Assembly: GCA_004194705.1 (NCBI GenBank)
Contig: SADC01000120.1
Span: 186,001 to 250,000 of the forward strand
Reading direction: 5' to 3'
Length of the DNA stretch: 64,000 bases
DNA from: Ditylenchus dipsaci
Lineage: Eukaryota; Nematoda; Chromadorea; Rhabditida; Anguinidae
Shown: positions 12,369-23,609 of the stretch, piece after piece
Numbering within the stretch: position 1 is the stretch's first letter
Layout: each line of letters begins with the position of its first letter
Translations under genes and position numbers: made by a program
Notes under the pieces: model-generated
What the model saw: only the letters and a program-made list of their open reading frames with translations
The model's database searches: none
What the model was told of the DNA's origin: nothing

Positions 12369-13750
12369 ATTTGTGAGGTCATTTGAGAAGTTACAAGCGT
12401 TTTTATCACTTTAACTGGTCAAAAATTAAAGCTTAAAAGGGGCATGCCCGTGCGTTTCAAAAAGTTAACGGGGACCAGCAATTTTTTTGAATCGTTTATT
12501 TTTCACTCGTTTTGCGTCAAATCTAATATTAAAGGACAATGCAACTTGATAAGCACAGAAATTTGGAAATTTTGAATTCGCGCGGGACCCCCTAATTTTG
12601 TCAATAATCTTTTCGAATTGTTTTTTGTTTGCATATAAAATTTTTTCAAAATATAGAACCGTTTACTAGTCGAGCCCAACGTTGCTCGACATTGCCAGAT
12701 CGGACAACTTATCCTACTTTCACTGCACCATATCTACTTCTCTAAGTTAAGTTAAAAACTTACTCATAAATGAGATTCAAATTTTCAGTGCACATAAAAA
12801 AATAATTCAAAACATTATGGACCAATTAGGGTGGTCCCGCGCGAATTCGAATTACGCAAATTGCTGTGCTTATCAAGTTTCATGGTCCTTTAATGACCCT
12901 ATACTACTTTTAAAAACTAGACATAAAACTTAAAAATCTGAATGCGTATGCATGTGAAAATTGATAGAGAAAGAAAAAAGTGCTGGTCCCCGCCTTTTCT
13001 CGGTGTCGGGTACGGGCATGCCCCTTAAGTCAGCATTTTGCGCTTCGACAGCATGTCACAGTCATATTGTAGCGCACTAAAGAGCTAACAGACTAATTTG
13101 CAGAATGTTTTTTTAAAATTGAAGTGTTGAGATATGGTTTTTGATGAAAATCAATTTCTCTAAAAAACATGAAAATCCGAAATTTTGAAAAACGCGTGGA
13201 TTTTGACCATTTTTCGTTTTTGAAAGCAATATCAGTCAGGGTGACAATTTCACCACGAAAACGTAGCATTTGCGTAGTTTTGCTTTTTTTGCCGTGGTTT
13301 TGCCGTACGTTTTAAATCTGCTTTGTTTTGCCGTGTTTTTTTATCATCTGTCATTTGTTATGGTGTTCAGTCATCAACTCCAATGTCGAATGTGTGTCTA
13401 ATTACTATTTCAGATTGCAAACAGATGAGATGTTCGCTTGGATGCTAACTCTTCTGAAAAAGCGCAGCAAGATGTCGCAGGAAAAGCCAGTCGGAGAATT
13501 CCAATATCTTATGCTATACTTTTCCTGTGATTTTCCTGTTTTTCATTCATAGAAAAATTTCGGAATGAGTGCGCTTAATCCCCTTTAATATACTACTATA
13601 TCTCAACACTCAGATTTTTTTTGTGAAATAGACTCTGTAGCTTTTAACTGCGCTACAGCTTAGTTCTGAAAATGTTGACTAATTAAATTATTGGCCGCTT
13701 AAAGTGATAAAAACACTTGTCATTTTCTTAAAATGACCTCACATTTGCTA
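12369..13750. repeat. Nested foldback elements
   Basis: The outer arms are 12369-12425 (GAGGTCATTTGAGAAGTTAC, then TTTTTATCACTTTAACTGG) against 13697-13749 in inverse order. They continue as 13060-13140 against 13590-13680. A second, inner palindrome occupies 12437-13030, with arms ending GGGGCATGCCCGT and ACGGGCATGCCCC and a shared GCGCGGGACC block. The inner element seems to have landed in the arm of the outer one. TAGTCGAGCCCAAC, in the loop near 12668, recurs at 16628 and inverted at 9605. Confidence 0.75.
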
Positions 13751-13983
13751 AGAGCCAAATGCTGACTTCTACAAATATTCAGTTAAGTTTTATATAATAT
13801 TTTTTAGAAGACAGGGCTCCACAATCATAATAAAAATTTGAGAATACGATAAAAAAGTTTTAATTTATAAAGCTTTAAAAGTAAATGCAGAACTTTTGAG
13901 ACCGAGAAGTGCCAAAAAACCTATATAATTAGGGCTAAATAGATGTCGGACCCTAGGCGGAAACGAACTTTTGGGGTGTGCAC

Positions 13984-14401
13984 CAGATGTGGACAAGCCT
14001 GGCCCGGCTCGAGCTGGGCTCAGGCTCGAAGCTTGATAAAATTGAAGAGTTGGCTGTGTTACGAGAATTGAATGCAGTACGAAAGTTGACTGTACTGAGA
14101 GCGCTGACTGCATAAAGACATTTACTGTTGCAAATTTTTCTAAATTGGAACAATTAACCGATTTCTTATCGAACGGTCAAATAATAATTGGCCGGTCAAA
14201 TGACTGGTCAACTGACTTTGGTCAACCTTTGAATTGTCTCAATTTCCTTAGATATTTTCAGATAATCACTTAAAATAAGAAGCCAGGCTTCGAGCTTGAG
14301 CCCGCCCGGCTCGGGCCGTAGCTTAAACTGAGCGGGCCGGGTCGAGCCGTATTTTTGTCGAGCCGTACGGCCATAAATTTTTCAGCCTGTGCCCACCCCT
14401 G
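13984..14401. mobile_element. hAT-type MITE, 418 bp
   Basis: The left end is CAGATGTGGACAAGCCTGG and the right end is the inverse of CAGGGGTGGGCACAGGCTG, typical of Charlie/hAT-like termini. The flanking octamers GTGTGCAC (13976-13983) and GTGTAAAC (14402-14409) match at six of eight positions. GC-rich CGGCTCGAGC stretches near both ends are inverted copies. There is no transposase. Confidence 0.7.
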
Positions 14402-14474
14402 GTGTAAACTAGCACGACTCGACTGTAATGTTTAATTTACATTGAAAATAGGCAGAACTTAAAAAAAATTACAG

Positions 14475-17077
14475 AAACAGCTGAGTCGAAAGCGGAAAAA
14501 CTGAGCTCATTAAATAAAGATCAGCCTACCGATTCAAGTGATAAGTTGTCAGAAGACTCAGTACCGAAAAAAGAAGATCAAATGAAAATTTACAAAGCTA
14601 ATTGAAAAATTAGCTTCAGAAAAGCATAATGATGACTTTTCTGCTAGAAGTTCACCGCCCGGCGATGGCAGCCATTCAGATGAAAATACAGGCAAGTGTT
14701 GTGTGATTTTGAAAAAACAAAGTTATACATTAAAATTCTTTTTTGAAGCCTAATCCTTTAATGACAGAGAATTGCACGATTTGAAATTTTACAATGTTCT
14801 GATCATACTTGGACGATCGGCGCCGCTAGCGGCGAGCGCAGGCGGCAAGCGTCGTTGCTTGCCGCGCCGTTTGCCGCCCCTTTTTTAGCTGCCGCTGCCT
14901 CCGCCGCTCTTTTTTAGTCACCGCCGCAGTCTCTGCCGCTTATTTGAACCTTCATATGTACAATTAGCAGTTAATCGGCATTTAATTGCTTTTTTTTGGG
15001 CAAAAAAGTCTGGACAAAAGTTGAAGCAGTAAAATTTGCGGCAAGAAGGAAACGGCTTTGAAGTTGATAGTAGTTCTAACTTTTTAAAGTTTTCGAAGTA
15101 GGGCAAAAACACAAAACACAAGGCAAATCTGAAATTCTTACACAGGCTTCCGGATCAGCGTATCTGATTAGCCTATGGGAATAATATCCTATGGAAATAC
15201 CTGAGCAGTATAATTTCACTGTCATGTTTCAAAGTCCTTTCAAGAAAACCAATATTCAAATTGCAAGTATTGACTTGTTTGAATATTGATTGTCTTCAAA
15301 GGAATTTGAAATATGACAGTCAAATTATGAGTCTATAAGTGGTCTCATAAGTTAATCAGATACGCTGATCACGAATCTGATATTAAATTTTCAAGCTTGA
15401 TTTGTGAGAAAAAAGGTTTTACGTAAAAAATTAAAAAGAGTTAGGACGACTAGCAAACTTCAAAGGCCTTTTGTTCTTGCCTTTCTCAGTCTTTCAGGAT
15501 TTTTTTCGCTAAAAATGTGCTCTATTAAATAAACAGTGCAAGCTCGAGAAAAAATGGCGCGTGAACCGTGCAACTATGCCTGGATGTTTTTTTATTGAAA
15601 ACACAACATTTCGACATTAAAAATAATAGGAGCACTGAAGTTACAAACCATCTTGAATTGTCAAATGGAAAATCAGGAGTGGAAATTTTAATGGATTTTG
15701 AGTTTTAAATAAAATTTACCGCGATTTTTTTCAAAATTTTCTGTGAGTCCATCATGTTCTACTACTCTTTCTGAACTTTTTTAAATAAGACACTGAAATT
15801 TCAAATTCTGTTCGGGACAAAAGTTATTCAACAATTTTTATAATTCAACAAAAGCACGTTTGATTTTTTTTTGTCTCGAGCAGAATACGAAATTGAAGGC
15901 GATTTTTTCATGTAAAAGCAATTTCACATGTAAATCGACCACGCTGAGCTTGGATCCGGTGTTAAAATTCAAGGTGTTTCCAGCAGAAAAAAAGATGTGG
16001 GATATGCGTGATATGCGTGGGATAATTTTGTGTGAGATGTGAAATTCAATAGTTATAACTACATCCCCCCCCTCCTACCCTCCAACCAAACTGTTATTCG
16101 GCCAACTTGCCCTGTTTTTTAAGCTGAATCTGAAAAAAAATCAGGCCGAGTCATGAAAAATTAAAAATTGTGATTTTTTACATAAACTTTGCGATTTTGA
16201 GAATACCATTTTTTTCAGAAAAGTGGGTGTATTGAACTTTTTGCATAAGTATTATCAGCTGTTTTGAGACTTCAAAAGGAAGTGCTATTCAAGTCGTTTA
16301 ATGACAACAAATTTTTACAAAATGCTGTTGAAAAATGAGTGAAAATATACTTTTATAGCAGAATGGTGAAGATTAAGAAAAAAGTTCGAGTGCATGTTTT
16401 AAATTTATATGTTTCGGTCAATATGCATGTTTGCATGGACTGTATTTTTTAAAGTTGTTCAGTAAGAGTAGCATTATAGAAATCACAGAAAAATTTTGAA
16501 AAAAATTGTGATGAGTCGGTTTTATCATTCTCTCAGAAATTGCCTTTAAAATTGGCGGGGAAAGCTTTTCGATTTTAAAAATGAATCAAATTGTTTTTTG
16601 AATTTCAGAAACTCAGAACTATACATTAGTCGAGCCCAACTACAACATCATATAGGTCATCTTAGTCGGCTCTCGTTTAGCTACAAACTTTTTATATCGG
16701 TATATGATTTGGCTCAACTGAGACATAAAATTGAGATATAAAGTAGAATCCACAATATTTTTTTCTGCATGAAAAGCTCCAGCCCGCCATTCAAAACTCG
16801 AAGTTGCCATTGTCATCAATGGTGAAGATTCTTTTAAAAGTGTTCTAGAGTCACATGGGGTCCTGGGGTCAAAACAGGAATTATCAATAATGTTTTTACA
16901 TTTTTAGAAACTGGTAACAATAAGCAAATAGTTCCATTAACAAATCAGACTTCAGAAAAACAGATAAGAAACCTTTCAAAGTTAAAGCTTCAACAAGCAA
17001 AGCTAAAGAGCCAGAAGATTACTGTAGAGGAAGTGTCTAGAGAGCCGATGGAAAAAGAAACGAAAAACTCAGTTTAA
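14475..17077 (+). CDS. Two exons of an unidentified charged protein
   Basis: The exon 14475-14691 follows ATTACAG and encodes a lysine-, serine- and aspartate-rich segment (DQPTDSSDKLSEDSVPKK), then after a frame slip near 14600 LIEKLASEKHNDDFSARSS. It ends at CAG|GCAAGT, a GC donor, in phase 1. The exon 16908-17077 follows TTTTTAG in phase 1 and encodes LSKLKLQQAKLKSQKITVEE before TAA at 17075. Composition, strand and all-phase-1 structure match the gene ending at 12230, so this may be an alternative 3' part or a neighbouring paralogue. No family is recognised. Codon frame and splice sites are the only evidence. Confidence 0.5.
14805..14940. repeat. GC-rich CGCCGC-type low-complexity patch
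   Basis: Repeated GCCGC, GGCGGC and CCGCCGC words occur within AT-rich DNA inside the intron after 14691. It resembles the other GC-rich patches at 8365 and 17420 in being sharply bounded. Function is unknown. Confidence 0.45.
15153..15374. repeat. Foldback element, about 220 bp
   Basis: GATCAGCGTATCTGATTAGC near 15153 is inverted as TTAATCAGATACGCTGATC at 15353-15372. Inner arms share TATTCAAA and CTTTGAAA text around a centre near 15265. It is MITE-sized with no coding content. Confidence 0.8.
15375..16880. other. Intronic stretch without recognisable genes
   Basis: No exon with both splice sites and coding bias is seen. It contains one TAGTCGAGCCCAAC repeat word near 16628. Confidence 0.4.
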
Positions 17078-17409
17078 AGACTACTGGTTGTCTGGATTAA
17101 ACAATAGAATCATAGTCAATTGCAAGATTTCGTTTTCAGCTTGGTTAAAATTGACGTTCCTATCTTTGTGAGTTTTAATTAATTCAATATTCCAGCGACT
17201 TTTTTCGTATCAGTCGATATGCAAATTTCAAATTTCCTTATTTGGTACCCTAGAAAAAAAATTTCAATTCTGTTTCTTACCAAATGTTCTTTTTTTTTAA
17301 ATTTTAGATGACAGCCCTGGATTTGAACATGTTTTATTAACTGAGGCCTACCGCATAAATGAACTCTGGTGTGCATGCCTTTTCCAAAGTCACTTATAAT
17401 TAAAAATGG

Positions 17410-18190
17410 AGGATGCCTCATTGCGGGACGGGACAAAAATTTAAAAAATATCCGCAACAAGAAAAAAGCCTAAAAACCCTCCGGCATGACAACCGCGCGT
17501 CACGTCTCATGGGAAATAGGACGAGTGGGAGAATTGTACCGGGACAGCACATACCAGCCTCGCCGATAAAAACGTTGCCGACGAAAGAAATAAAAAAATT
17601 GCCACCGTCGGCGCTGAGAAACCAGAAGATCGCCGCCGCCAGCGCGGGGCCTTCTATAATGTCACATTTTTGTCTGTTTTCCCTTTCGTCAGATTAACAA
17701 TGTCAAACACTTGTGATCGATAGATATTATATGTGTTCAAAAACCAAGTGCTGAGTGAGGTGTTTTACTGATATGGGTGCTGTTATCGAAAGAGAAAGAG
17801 TATGCTGTGCTAACACTAATAGAGAGTGTTTTTCGTACATCAAACAAAAAAAATTTTCATCAACTACTAGTAGTGAATATGATTTTTGTCGGCTGGCTGC
17901 GCGCCGCCTGCCTCAAAATCGCCTCCGACAACAGCTTCGCCAAAGACACTGCCGGTTTTTTCACACCGGCGCTTGGTGGCACCGCGGTCTTTTTAAAAAA
18001 ACGGCGCCATCGAGCGCCGCTGCAGCTTCAGACAGGACAAAGGGACTAGACAGACTAATTATTCTGGGATGGTATCCGGGACGAAGTAAAGCCCCAAAAC
18101 GCTCAGGGATGTGTCGAGACCGGGTGTCCCGTCCGACCGTCCTCGATCCTCACTTTCGAGGATTGAATACAGTCACCTCAATATAGTGAC
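17410..18190 (+). other. GC-rich patch with overlapping open frames
   Basis: From about 17460 to 18150 the DNA is markedly more GC-rich than its surroundings. Open frames of 94 codons (17413-17697) and 143 codons (17755-18186) are present, with a competing open frame of 90 codons at 17777-18049. None shows a domain I recognise, and several frames are open at once, as often happens by chance in GC-rich DNA. The right edge carries TCACCTCAATATAGTGACAG, similar to the TATAGTGACACC repeats of the palindrome at 27835. It is probably a transposon-derived or foreign insert rather than a proven gene. Confidence 0.35.
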
Positions 18191-18741
18191 AGTTCAGCAT
18201 AATGACATATTGATACCAATTCATTGGTTTTTACTAAAAAAATTAGCTGTGATCTATTTCGCAATAATTTTTCGTGCAATAGATAACAGCTGCTCAAGAA
18301 GGCCATAGGTATGAGGCAAAAAGGGGCGGAGCTTAACATTCTTCTATACCTATGAGCTTTTCTTTGAAAGTGCCCCACAGTAATGGGGCAGAAAAGTGGC
18401 ATCTTTGAAGATGAAAAACTTGGCTCAGGTACTACTAGTGTGTTACTCATAAAATATCTTATCGTATTTTCTTTAATCGAACGAACCCTCGAATAAAACG
18501 ACTTCCTCAACTATAAGGGTCTGTAGCGCGGTGCAAAGTCAATATCTTGCAATGCTGTTTGTTGCATTTTCTAAACTCTCGTGAGCTCTACTGATTCTGC
18601 ATTTTAGACTTCGGACTTTTACTGGAAAATTTCGAGATCGACCTGAAATTTTCCCGTTTTCGGGAGAATTGAGAAATTCGTTCTATTAGAGAAAATAGTG
18701 TTTGTTTTTTTAGAATATCTAATTTGAAATGTTTTTTTCAG

Positions 18742-18858
18742 ATCACTGATGCTGATGCACTTTTAGCAGCTTCTAGTTTCCTTTTAGCCGGCCTCAGGCA
18801 CGATAACTTTGTTTATGTCGACTCAAAGAAACATACACGAAACACAACATCGACATAA
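18742..18858 (+). CDS. Candidate terminal exon, unidentified
   Basis: TTTTTTTCAG is followed by 38 sense codons and TAA at 18856. Only one phase is open. The peptide contains DADALLAASSFLLAGLRH, with ordinary protein-like composition. No upstream exon that joins it was found. It could be the end of a gene whose other exons lie among the repeats to the left. Confidence 0.4.
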   Translation: MTDADALLAASSFLLAGLRHDNFVYVDSKKHTRNTTST

Positions 18859-18859
18859 G

Positions 18860-20136
18860 TCTTGGTTAGTACAATTTTCATTATTAACACGGCAAAAAAA
18901 CCTTTACTTTGACCTTTTAAATTGTTTTGACTTTTTAATTATTCAAATTGTTTCAAAATTTTCTGAAATTTGTCAAAAAGTATTACCATAAGCTCGGGCG
19001 CTCTCTATGAAAAAGGTTGAGTAAACTTTTGGTCATTACTTTCTCGAGAAGAAGTTTGAGGTTTTTGAAAAGATAGGATTTGATATGTTTATGTAAATTA
19101 TTGTAAAAAACTTTTGCTTAAAATATCCGAAAATTCAAAATTTTGAATTGGCGCCAAAACTAAATTTTTTGAATCATGAAATTTCTAGCTGCGAAGCAGC
19201 CTAGATGGAGTCAAACGCTTGGTAGCACGTTTGCTGATAATGTCACTTATCACTTCATTTGTTGTTAAATAAAAAGATGATCTGAACTGGGTACTAAAAC
19301 CCTGAGTTCCGCATTTCCGCCGATAGATTTTTGTAAATTGATGTTTTGGAGTTATTTTTTTTGTTGAAACTTAAACATTTTAATGTTATGTTCTATTCGA
19401 CATAAGTCTAACTAATACCGTGACATTTGTGGAGTAGTGAATGCCGGTGACTTGTCAGCTATTCGTAACTTGGTTAGTAACATTGAGCTCGACTAGTAAA
19501 TTGTTCTGAATTTTGAAAAAAAAATACAAATTTATTTTCTGAACAATAAATGCTAACAAAAATTATTTCGAAAACATTATTGACGAAATGTGTGACAGTA
19601 TACTAAATGCATTTCCTCCAAAAAGTATTAATATCGTGGTGTTTTTATTTCGGCGTTACGCTCATTATGACGACTTATTATTTGGACTTGTGCTTAATTA
19701 TGATGCCTAAGCTTAAATATGCAGAGCCTTTTCATAATAAATACTTTTTGGAGTGGAGGAGGGCCCTTTTCAGGCTTTACAAAAATGTGTGTGGTCTTGT
19801 GCGCATTCAATTTTCAACAATTTTCAAAGCTAACGAAAAAAACAGGGTACTTTAAATCTTAGCCACATTTTTTTCGAAAATGTCATACCGGGCTCTAAAA
19901 ACATGTTTCTTAGCTGAAACGTCTGTTTATTTTAACTGTTTTTAAAGTGGTTGAAATCTGATTTTGGCAGGTTACAGATAATTTATTTAGCATTACTGTT
20001 TTAAATTTACTGTCGGAAAGATTTTCTGAAATGAAGAAAAAATACTACTGCACCATGCAAAACGTCAAAAATCTAAAGTCAACTTTTTCAACTTTGAAAG
20101 CCATAATTTTCATTGTATATAAAAAATTGTTTTCAG
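18860..20136. other. No clear gene; AT-rich with TE words
   Basis: An 82-codon open frame at 19607-19855 has no splice or domain support. GAGCTCGACTAG near 19487 is an inverted form of the TAGTCGAGCCCAAC word seen elsewhere. Nothing else is recognised. Confidence 0.35.
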
Positions 20137-20201
20137 AGATCGCAGCTTGGGAATTTGTTGATAAATTGAATCAAAGAAGTCTTGCTGAATTGATTATCAA
20201 C
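20137..20201 (+). CDS. Candidate internal exon, unidentified
   Basis: A good acceptor (GTTTTCAG) and a consensus donor (AAC|GTAAGA) enclose 65 bases that encode IAAWEFVDKLNQRSLAELII in the one open phase. No partner exon is identified before the transposon at 20317, so the gene context is unknown. Confidence 0.4.
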
Positions 20202-20316
20202 GTAAGATTTATATTTGACAAAAAAATTGTTCGTATCAGGTTAATTCAAAATAAGGTTTGTTTGAATTTGCGCGTTTTTGACTGCGAGGACGCTCACCCT
20301 TATTTCAACTGAGTTA

Positions 20317-21974
20317 CCGTATTTTCTCTAATAATGACCCGGGTCATTATTTTTCAACCCCCCTCCGAGGGGGGGTCATTATTAGAGAGAGGGTCATTAT
20401 TAGAGAGGGGGTCATTATTTTTCAACCCTATGGCGCCGAAGGCGCCGCTAAATTTTTTCTTATTTTTTTTCTGAAAACTATGAAACCTTCGTTGCATTTT
20501 CGTTAATTTTGTAAAAAATCGTTGTTCAGTGGCTTTACATTACACATTTGATTGTCACCTGTTCAATATTCAACGGTTCTCACTCATTTGTTCAATAACT
20601 GTATTGTTTGCCGCTTGTTTCTCGCCTACTCATGTCTTACAATTACTTATCTGCTGTTAATTTAAAATGGGCTGTCAGGAAAATTTGCGCTCAAAGCTTC
20701 GTCGTTCTTGGAAGATCCGGCTAATTTGGCTCTGCTCAAGCGTGTGCCGAACATCTTCGACTCAGATCAATTAGCTCAGAGGGATGCGGTCATGGAGATG
20801 AATGAGAATTGGTTGCGCGAGGAAGTGCTAGAGGAAGAGGCGGAGAGATATCGAGAGGCTGCCGAGGAGGAGGTTGGGTTTTTTACAGATGATTTGTGTG
20901 AATGATTACTTAATCTAATCTTTCCAGGTCGAAGAGCTACAGCTGCACGAAGATGAAGGGGCTCGAGTCAACCGCAAGCGACAACGGCATAACGAGGCGT
21001 CAACTAAGCTGGAGGCAATCGACTGGGCTAAGAAAAATTCGATCCATTCGGCGGCAACAAAGTTCAACGTAGACCGAAGGTTGTCAAGCGATGGAGGGGC
21101 AAAGAGGCGGAGATTAGGCAACAAATGTAATATTGTGATTGTTCTCAGGAATTTTCAAGTTGTTATCACTGATATCTTAAGAACACGGCTGGAGGATCAA
21201 AACGAAAGCGACTTGAACGGGCGGTCGACCTTTTCTGGAGCAGAACTTGATTTGGAACTAGCCAATTTCGTGAAGGAGATGCGCGAGAACAAACGTCCCA
21301 TCTCGAGAAGGATCATCACCAGCATGGCACAGGAATTCTTTCGCGGAACCGACATCAAGGTTTGTGCCTCTTTAGCTTTAGCCTTTCGGTTGGATGTAAA
21401 AGATTTTTTGATTAGGCTTCTATTGGATGGCTCAATAGTTTTCTCCTTGCAGAAGCCGCCGGAAAACTATGCCGAGGTCGTTGCTAAGTTCATCATCAAA
21501 GTTCATAGTGTGCATTCATGAACAATGCACACGCATGTGGAGCAGAGGCGCAATGCAATAAGGTTCAATTTAATTCTTGCTATGGATGAGACTGCGGTGT
21601 GGTTTGACTGCCCAGAGAAACAGATGCATTGAAACAAGGGCGCAAAGGATGTAAGTATTGTGTATCTGACTCTTTAGACAATCGTACTTGAACCTGTTTT
21701 TATTCGAAACGACGAAGAAGAGGCCGGAATTTTATGATGAAGAGATGGATCTAGAAAATGTTTTTGATGATGAGGCGTTGTTGTTGATGTCTGATATATG
21801 CTCCTTGGATGTAATTAAAGTTCGTTTGCTTTATTGACTTTTGATTTTTGACTGGAAGTATGGGGGGGGTCATTATTAGAGAGGGGGTCATTATTTTTCA
21901 ACCCCCTCCGAGGGGGGGTCATTATTAGAGAGGGGGTCATTATTAGAGAGGGGGCATTATTAGAGAAAATACGG
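20317..21974 (+). mobile_element. Pogo-like DNA transposon, 1.66 kb, degraded
   Basis: The ends are CCGTATTTTCTCTAATAATG at 20317 and the inverse at 21974, flanked by TA on both sides. Subterminal arms repeat GGGGGTCATTATTAGAGAG several times at 20340-20430 and 21855-21970. The coding remnants inside point to a pogo/Tigger-type transposase, so this is the family that supplies the many small CCGTATTTTCTCTAATA MITEs of the window. Confidence 0.85.
20708..21830 (+). pseudogene. Pogo/Tigger-type transposase remnant with introns
   Basis: Blocks in order: an acidic N-terminal exon (20708 to about 20870, EEAERYREAAEEE); a helix-turn-helix-like block after TTTCCAG (about 20928-21128, KLEAIDWAKKNSIHSAATKF then a basic KRRR); a CENP-B-like DNA-binding segment (about 21190-21358, LANFVKEMRENKRPISRRI); a start of the DDE domain (about 21455-21640) with AMDETAVWFDCPE, which holds the first catalytic Asp; and an acidic tail (about 21715-21830). 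A stop follows the first DDE motif. The rest of the catalytic core, with the second and third acidic residues, is missing. Typical pogo transposases have about 500 residues, so roughly half the protein is lost. It cannot be active. Confidence 0.75.
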
Positions 21975-22424
21975 TATATAGGATTAATTATATAAAATAC
22001 GATATCTTCACACTTGCAGGACGGTTTGTGACAAATAAACGTATTTCGTCTAATAGAGCCCCTCGGGTTTTTTCGGTTGCCCAAAAATCTCAAAATTATA
22101 TTAAAAGTGGCCCCAAATCTGAAAAAAAAGCTGAGATTCTGTACTTCTTACAAGTCATAAAGTCATGTATGTGTACATAAAAATTCGAGTACTAGCTGTT
22201 TTTCTAAACATACACAGGTCGCATATGATGCCATTCACATAATGGTCAAAATCTCGAACTAAAACAAGTTTTTTTGACAAACGGGTTACAAATTCGAATT
22301 CGCAATAAAATTCTGCACCAGAAACTACTGATCTCACAATCCGGCATCCTCGTGTTAAAAAAAATCATTTGTAAGGAGGTCGGTTGGGCGCCCTTTCAGG
22401 AATAATAAATGAAAACAAGTCAAG

Positions 22425-22740
22425 CATTAATAGCCCAGTTAGAGTGGCGGACGCCGGTAAAAATTTGTCGTGGGTTCGATTACCACTCGACGCATCACAT
22501 TTTTCCTTGACTTTCACTATTTTAGGCCATACGTAATCAGCAAATATTATTGGGCTGTGCTTCACACCAATTGCCTATGAACTACATCACCAACTATCGT
22601 ATTGTATGCGCTATAAAAGTGATAAAACACCAAAATTAATTTTTTAAATCAAAAATATCTTCTTATTTTATTCTATTCTCAATCCAATGACTTTTCAAAA
22701 TTATTTTATATTTGAAAATCTATTCAATTTTTTGTTAATT
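22425..22740 (+). repeat. tRNA-like SINE head plus dispersed repeat
   Basis: TAGCCCAGTTAGAGTGG (A-box-like) at 22429 and GGGTTCGATTACC (B-box-like) at 22482 are spaced as in a tRNA, but the acceptor stem does not pair. The downstream 22520-22740 segment, with GCTTCACACCAATTGCCTAT, recurs almost unchanged at 29990-30210 and 33320-33510 in the tandem array. Confidence 0.6.
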
Positions 22741-23317
22741 TTCAACACTGAAATGGCCAACCATTTACGACAGCTCAGATTATTGAAATATTTTTTTCCA
22801 TCAAAGGCGCATCGTGATTTTCGACACCCATGATGCCCCCTCCCTATCAACCATATCTTGAAAAACATTTTACTCCAGGACCCAGGAATATGAGTAATTC
22901 TAGGCTAATTTCTATGCAAAAAACATGAAAATCATTTTATTCTTACCTCAGAACCCGCTTGTTTTTTATTTTTGGACAAATTAAGAATATATTCATTTTA
23001 CAAAACGGGCGGGAATTCATTAAAAATCACCAGATCGGAACAAGCAAATGAATTGCCTTGAAGAAAAATGTGTCATGAGTGTCAAAAAAACCACGACACC
23101 CCATCTGGAAAAGTGGATTTCAAAAATTCGAGCTGTTTGAATGGTCAGCCATTCAAACTTGTGATTTCGATGACAAATAAATTTTTTAAATTAGTTTTTT
23201 GTAATTTACTGAGTTCAAACAACACATTTAACAAATTCTTAAGGTTTTTTAGCAATGAGAAACAACAAAAATTGAACGACAAATTAAAATAATTGACAAC
23301 AAACGAATTTTCATTCT

Positions 23318-23605
23318 TTACTTGCTCGAAACATTCAATACGGCCTCGAAGTGATTCGCTAAGCTCACATAGCGCTCACTAGGCTCACTAGACCACACTC
23401 TACAAATTGCTGTCCAACCATCTTTGAGTCTGAATCCAATGATAGATAAGATGATTATAACAGAGTGTGAAATATAATTTACAAAGAGAAATTTCGATCG
23501 AAGATTGGATGGCAGTTTGTTCAAAGTCAACCAACATAGAAGTAGGCGTGAAATCAGGATACAGCTGTTTCACTATTTTGACAGCTTTGTTATAAGTCTT
23601 CATAA
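23318..23605 (-). pseudogene. MULE-type transposase fragment
   Basis: On the minus strand from 23603 an open stretch encodes KIVKQLYPDFTPTSMLVDFE. This resembles the segment of Mutator-like transposases with the conserved DFE acidic pair, usually followed by a Cys/His stretch and FH. Here an FxxCYNHL block follows but the frame is broken near 23480. Only about 70-90 of the usual 400 or more residues are present. It could instead be an unrelated open frame, since the match rests on one motif. Confidence 0.5.
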
Positions 23606-23609
23606 AGTC

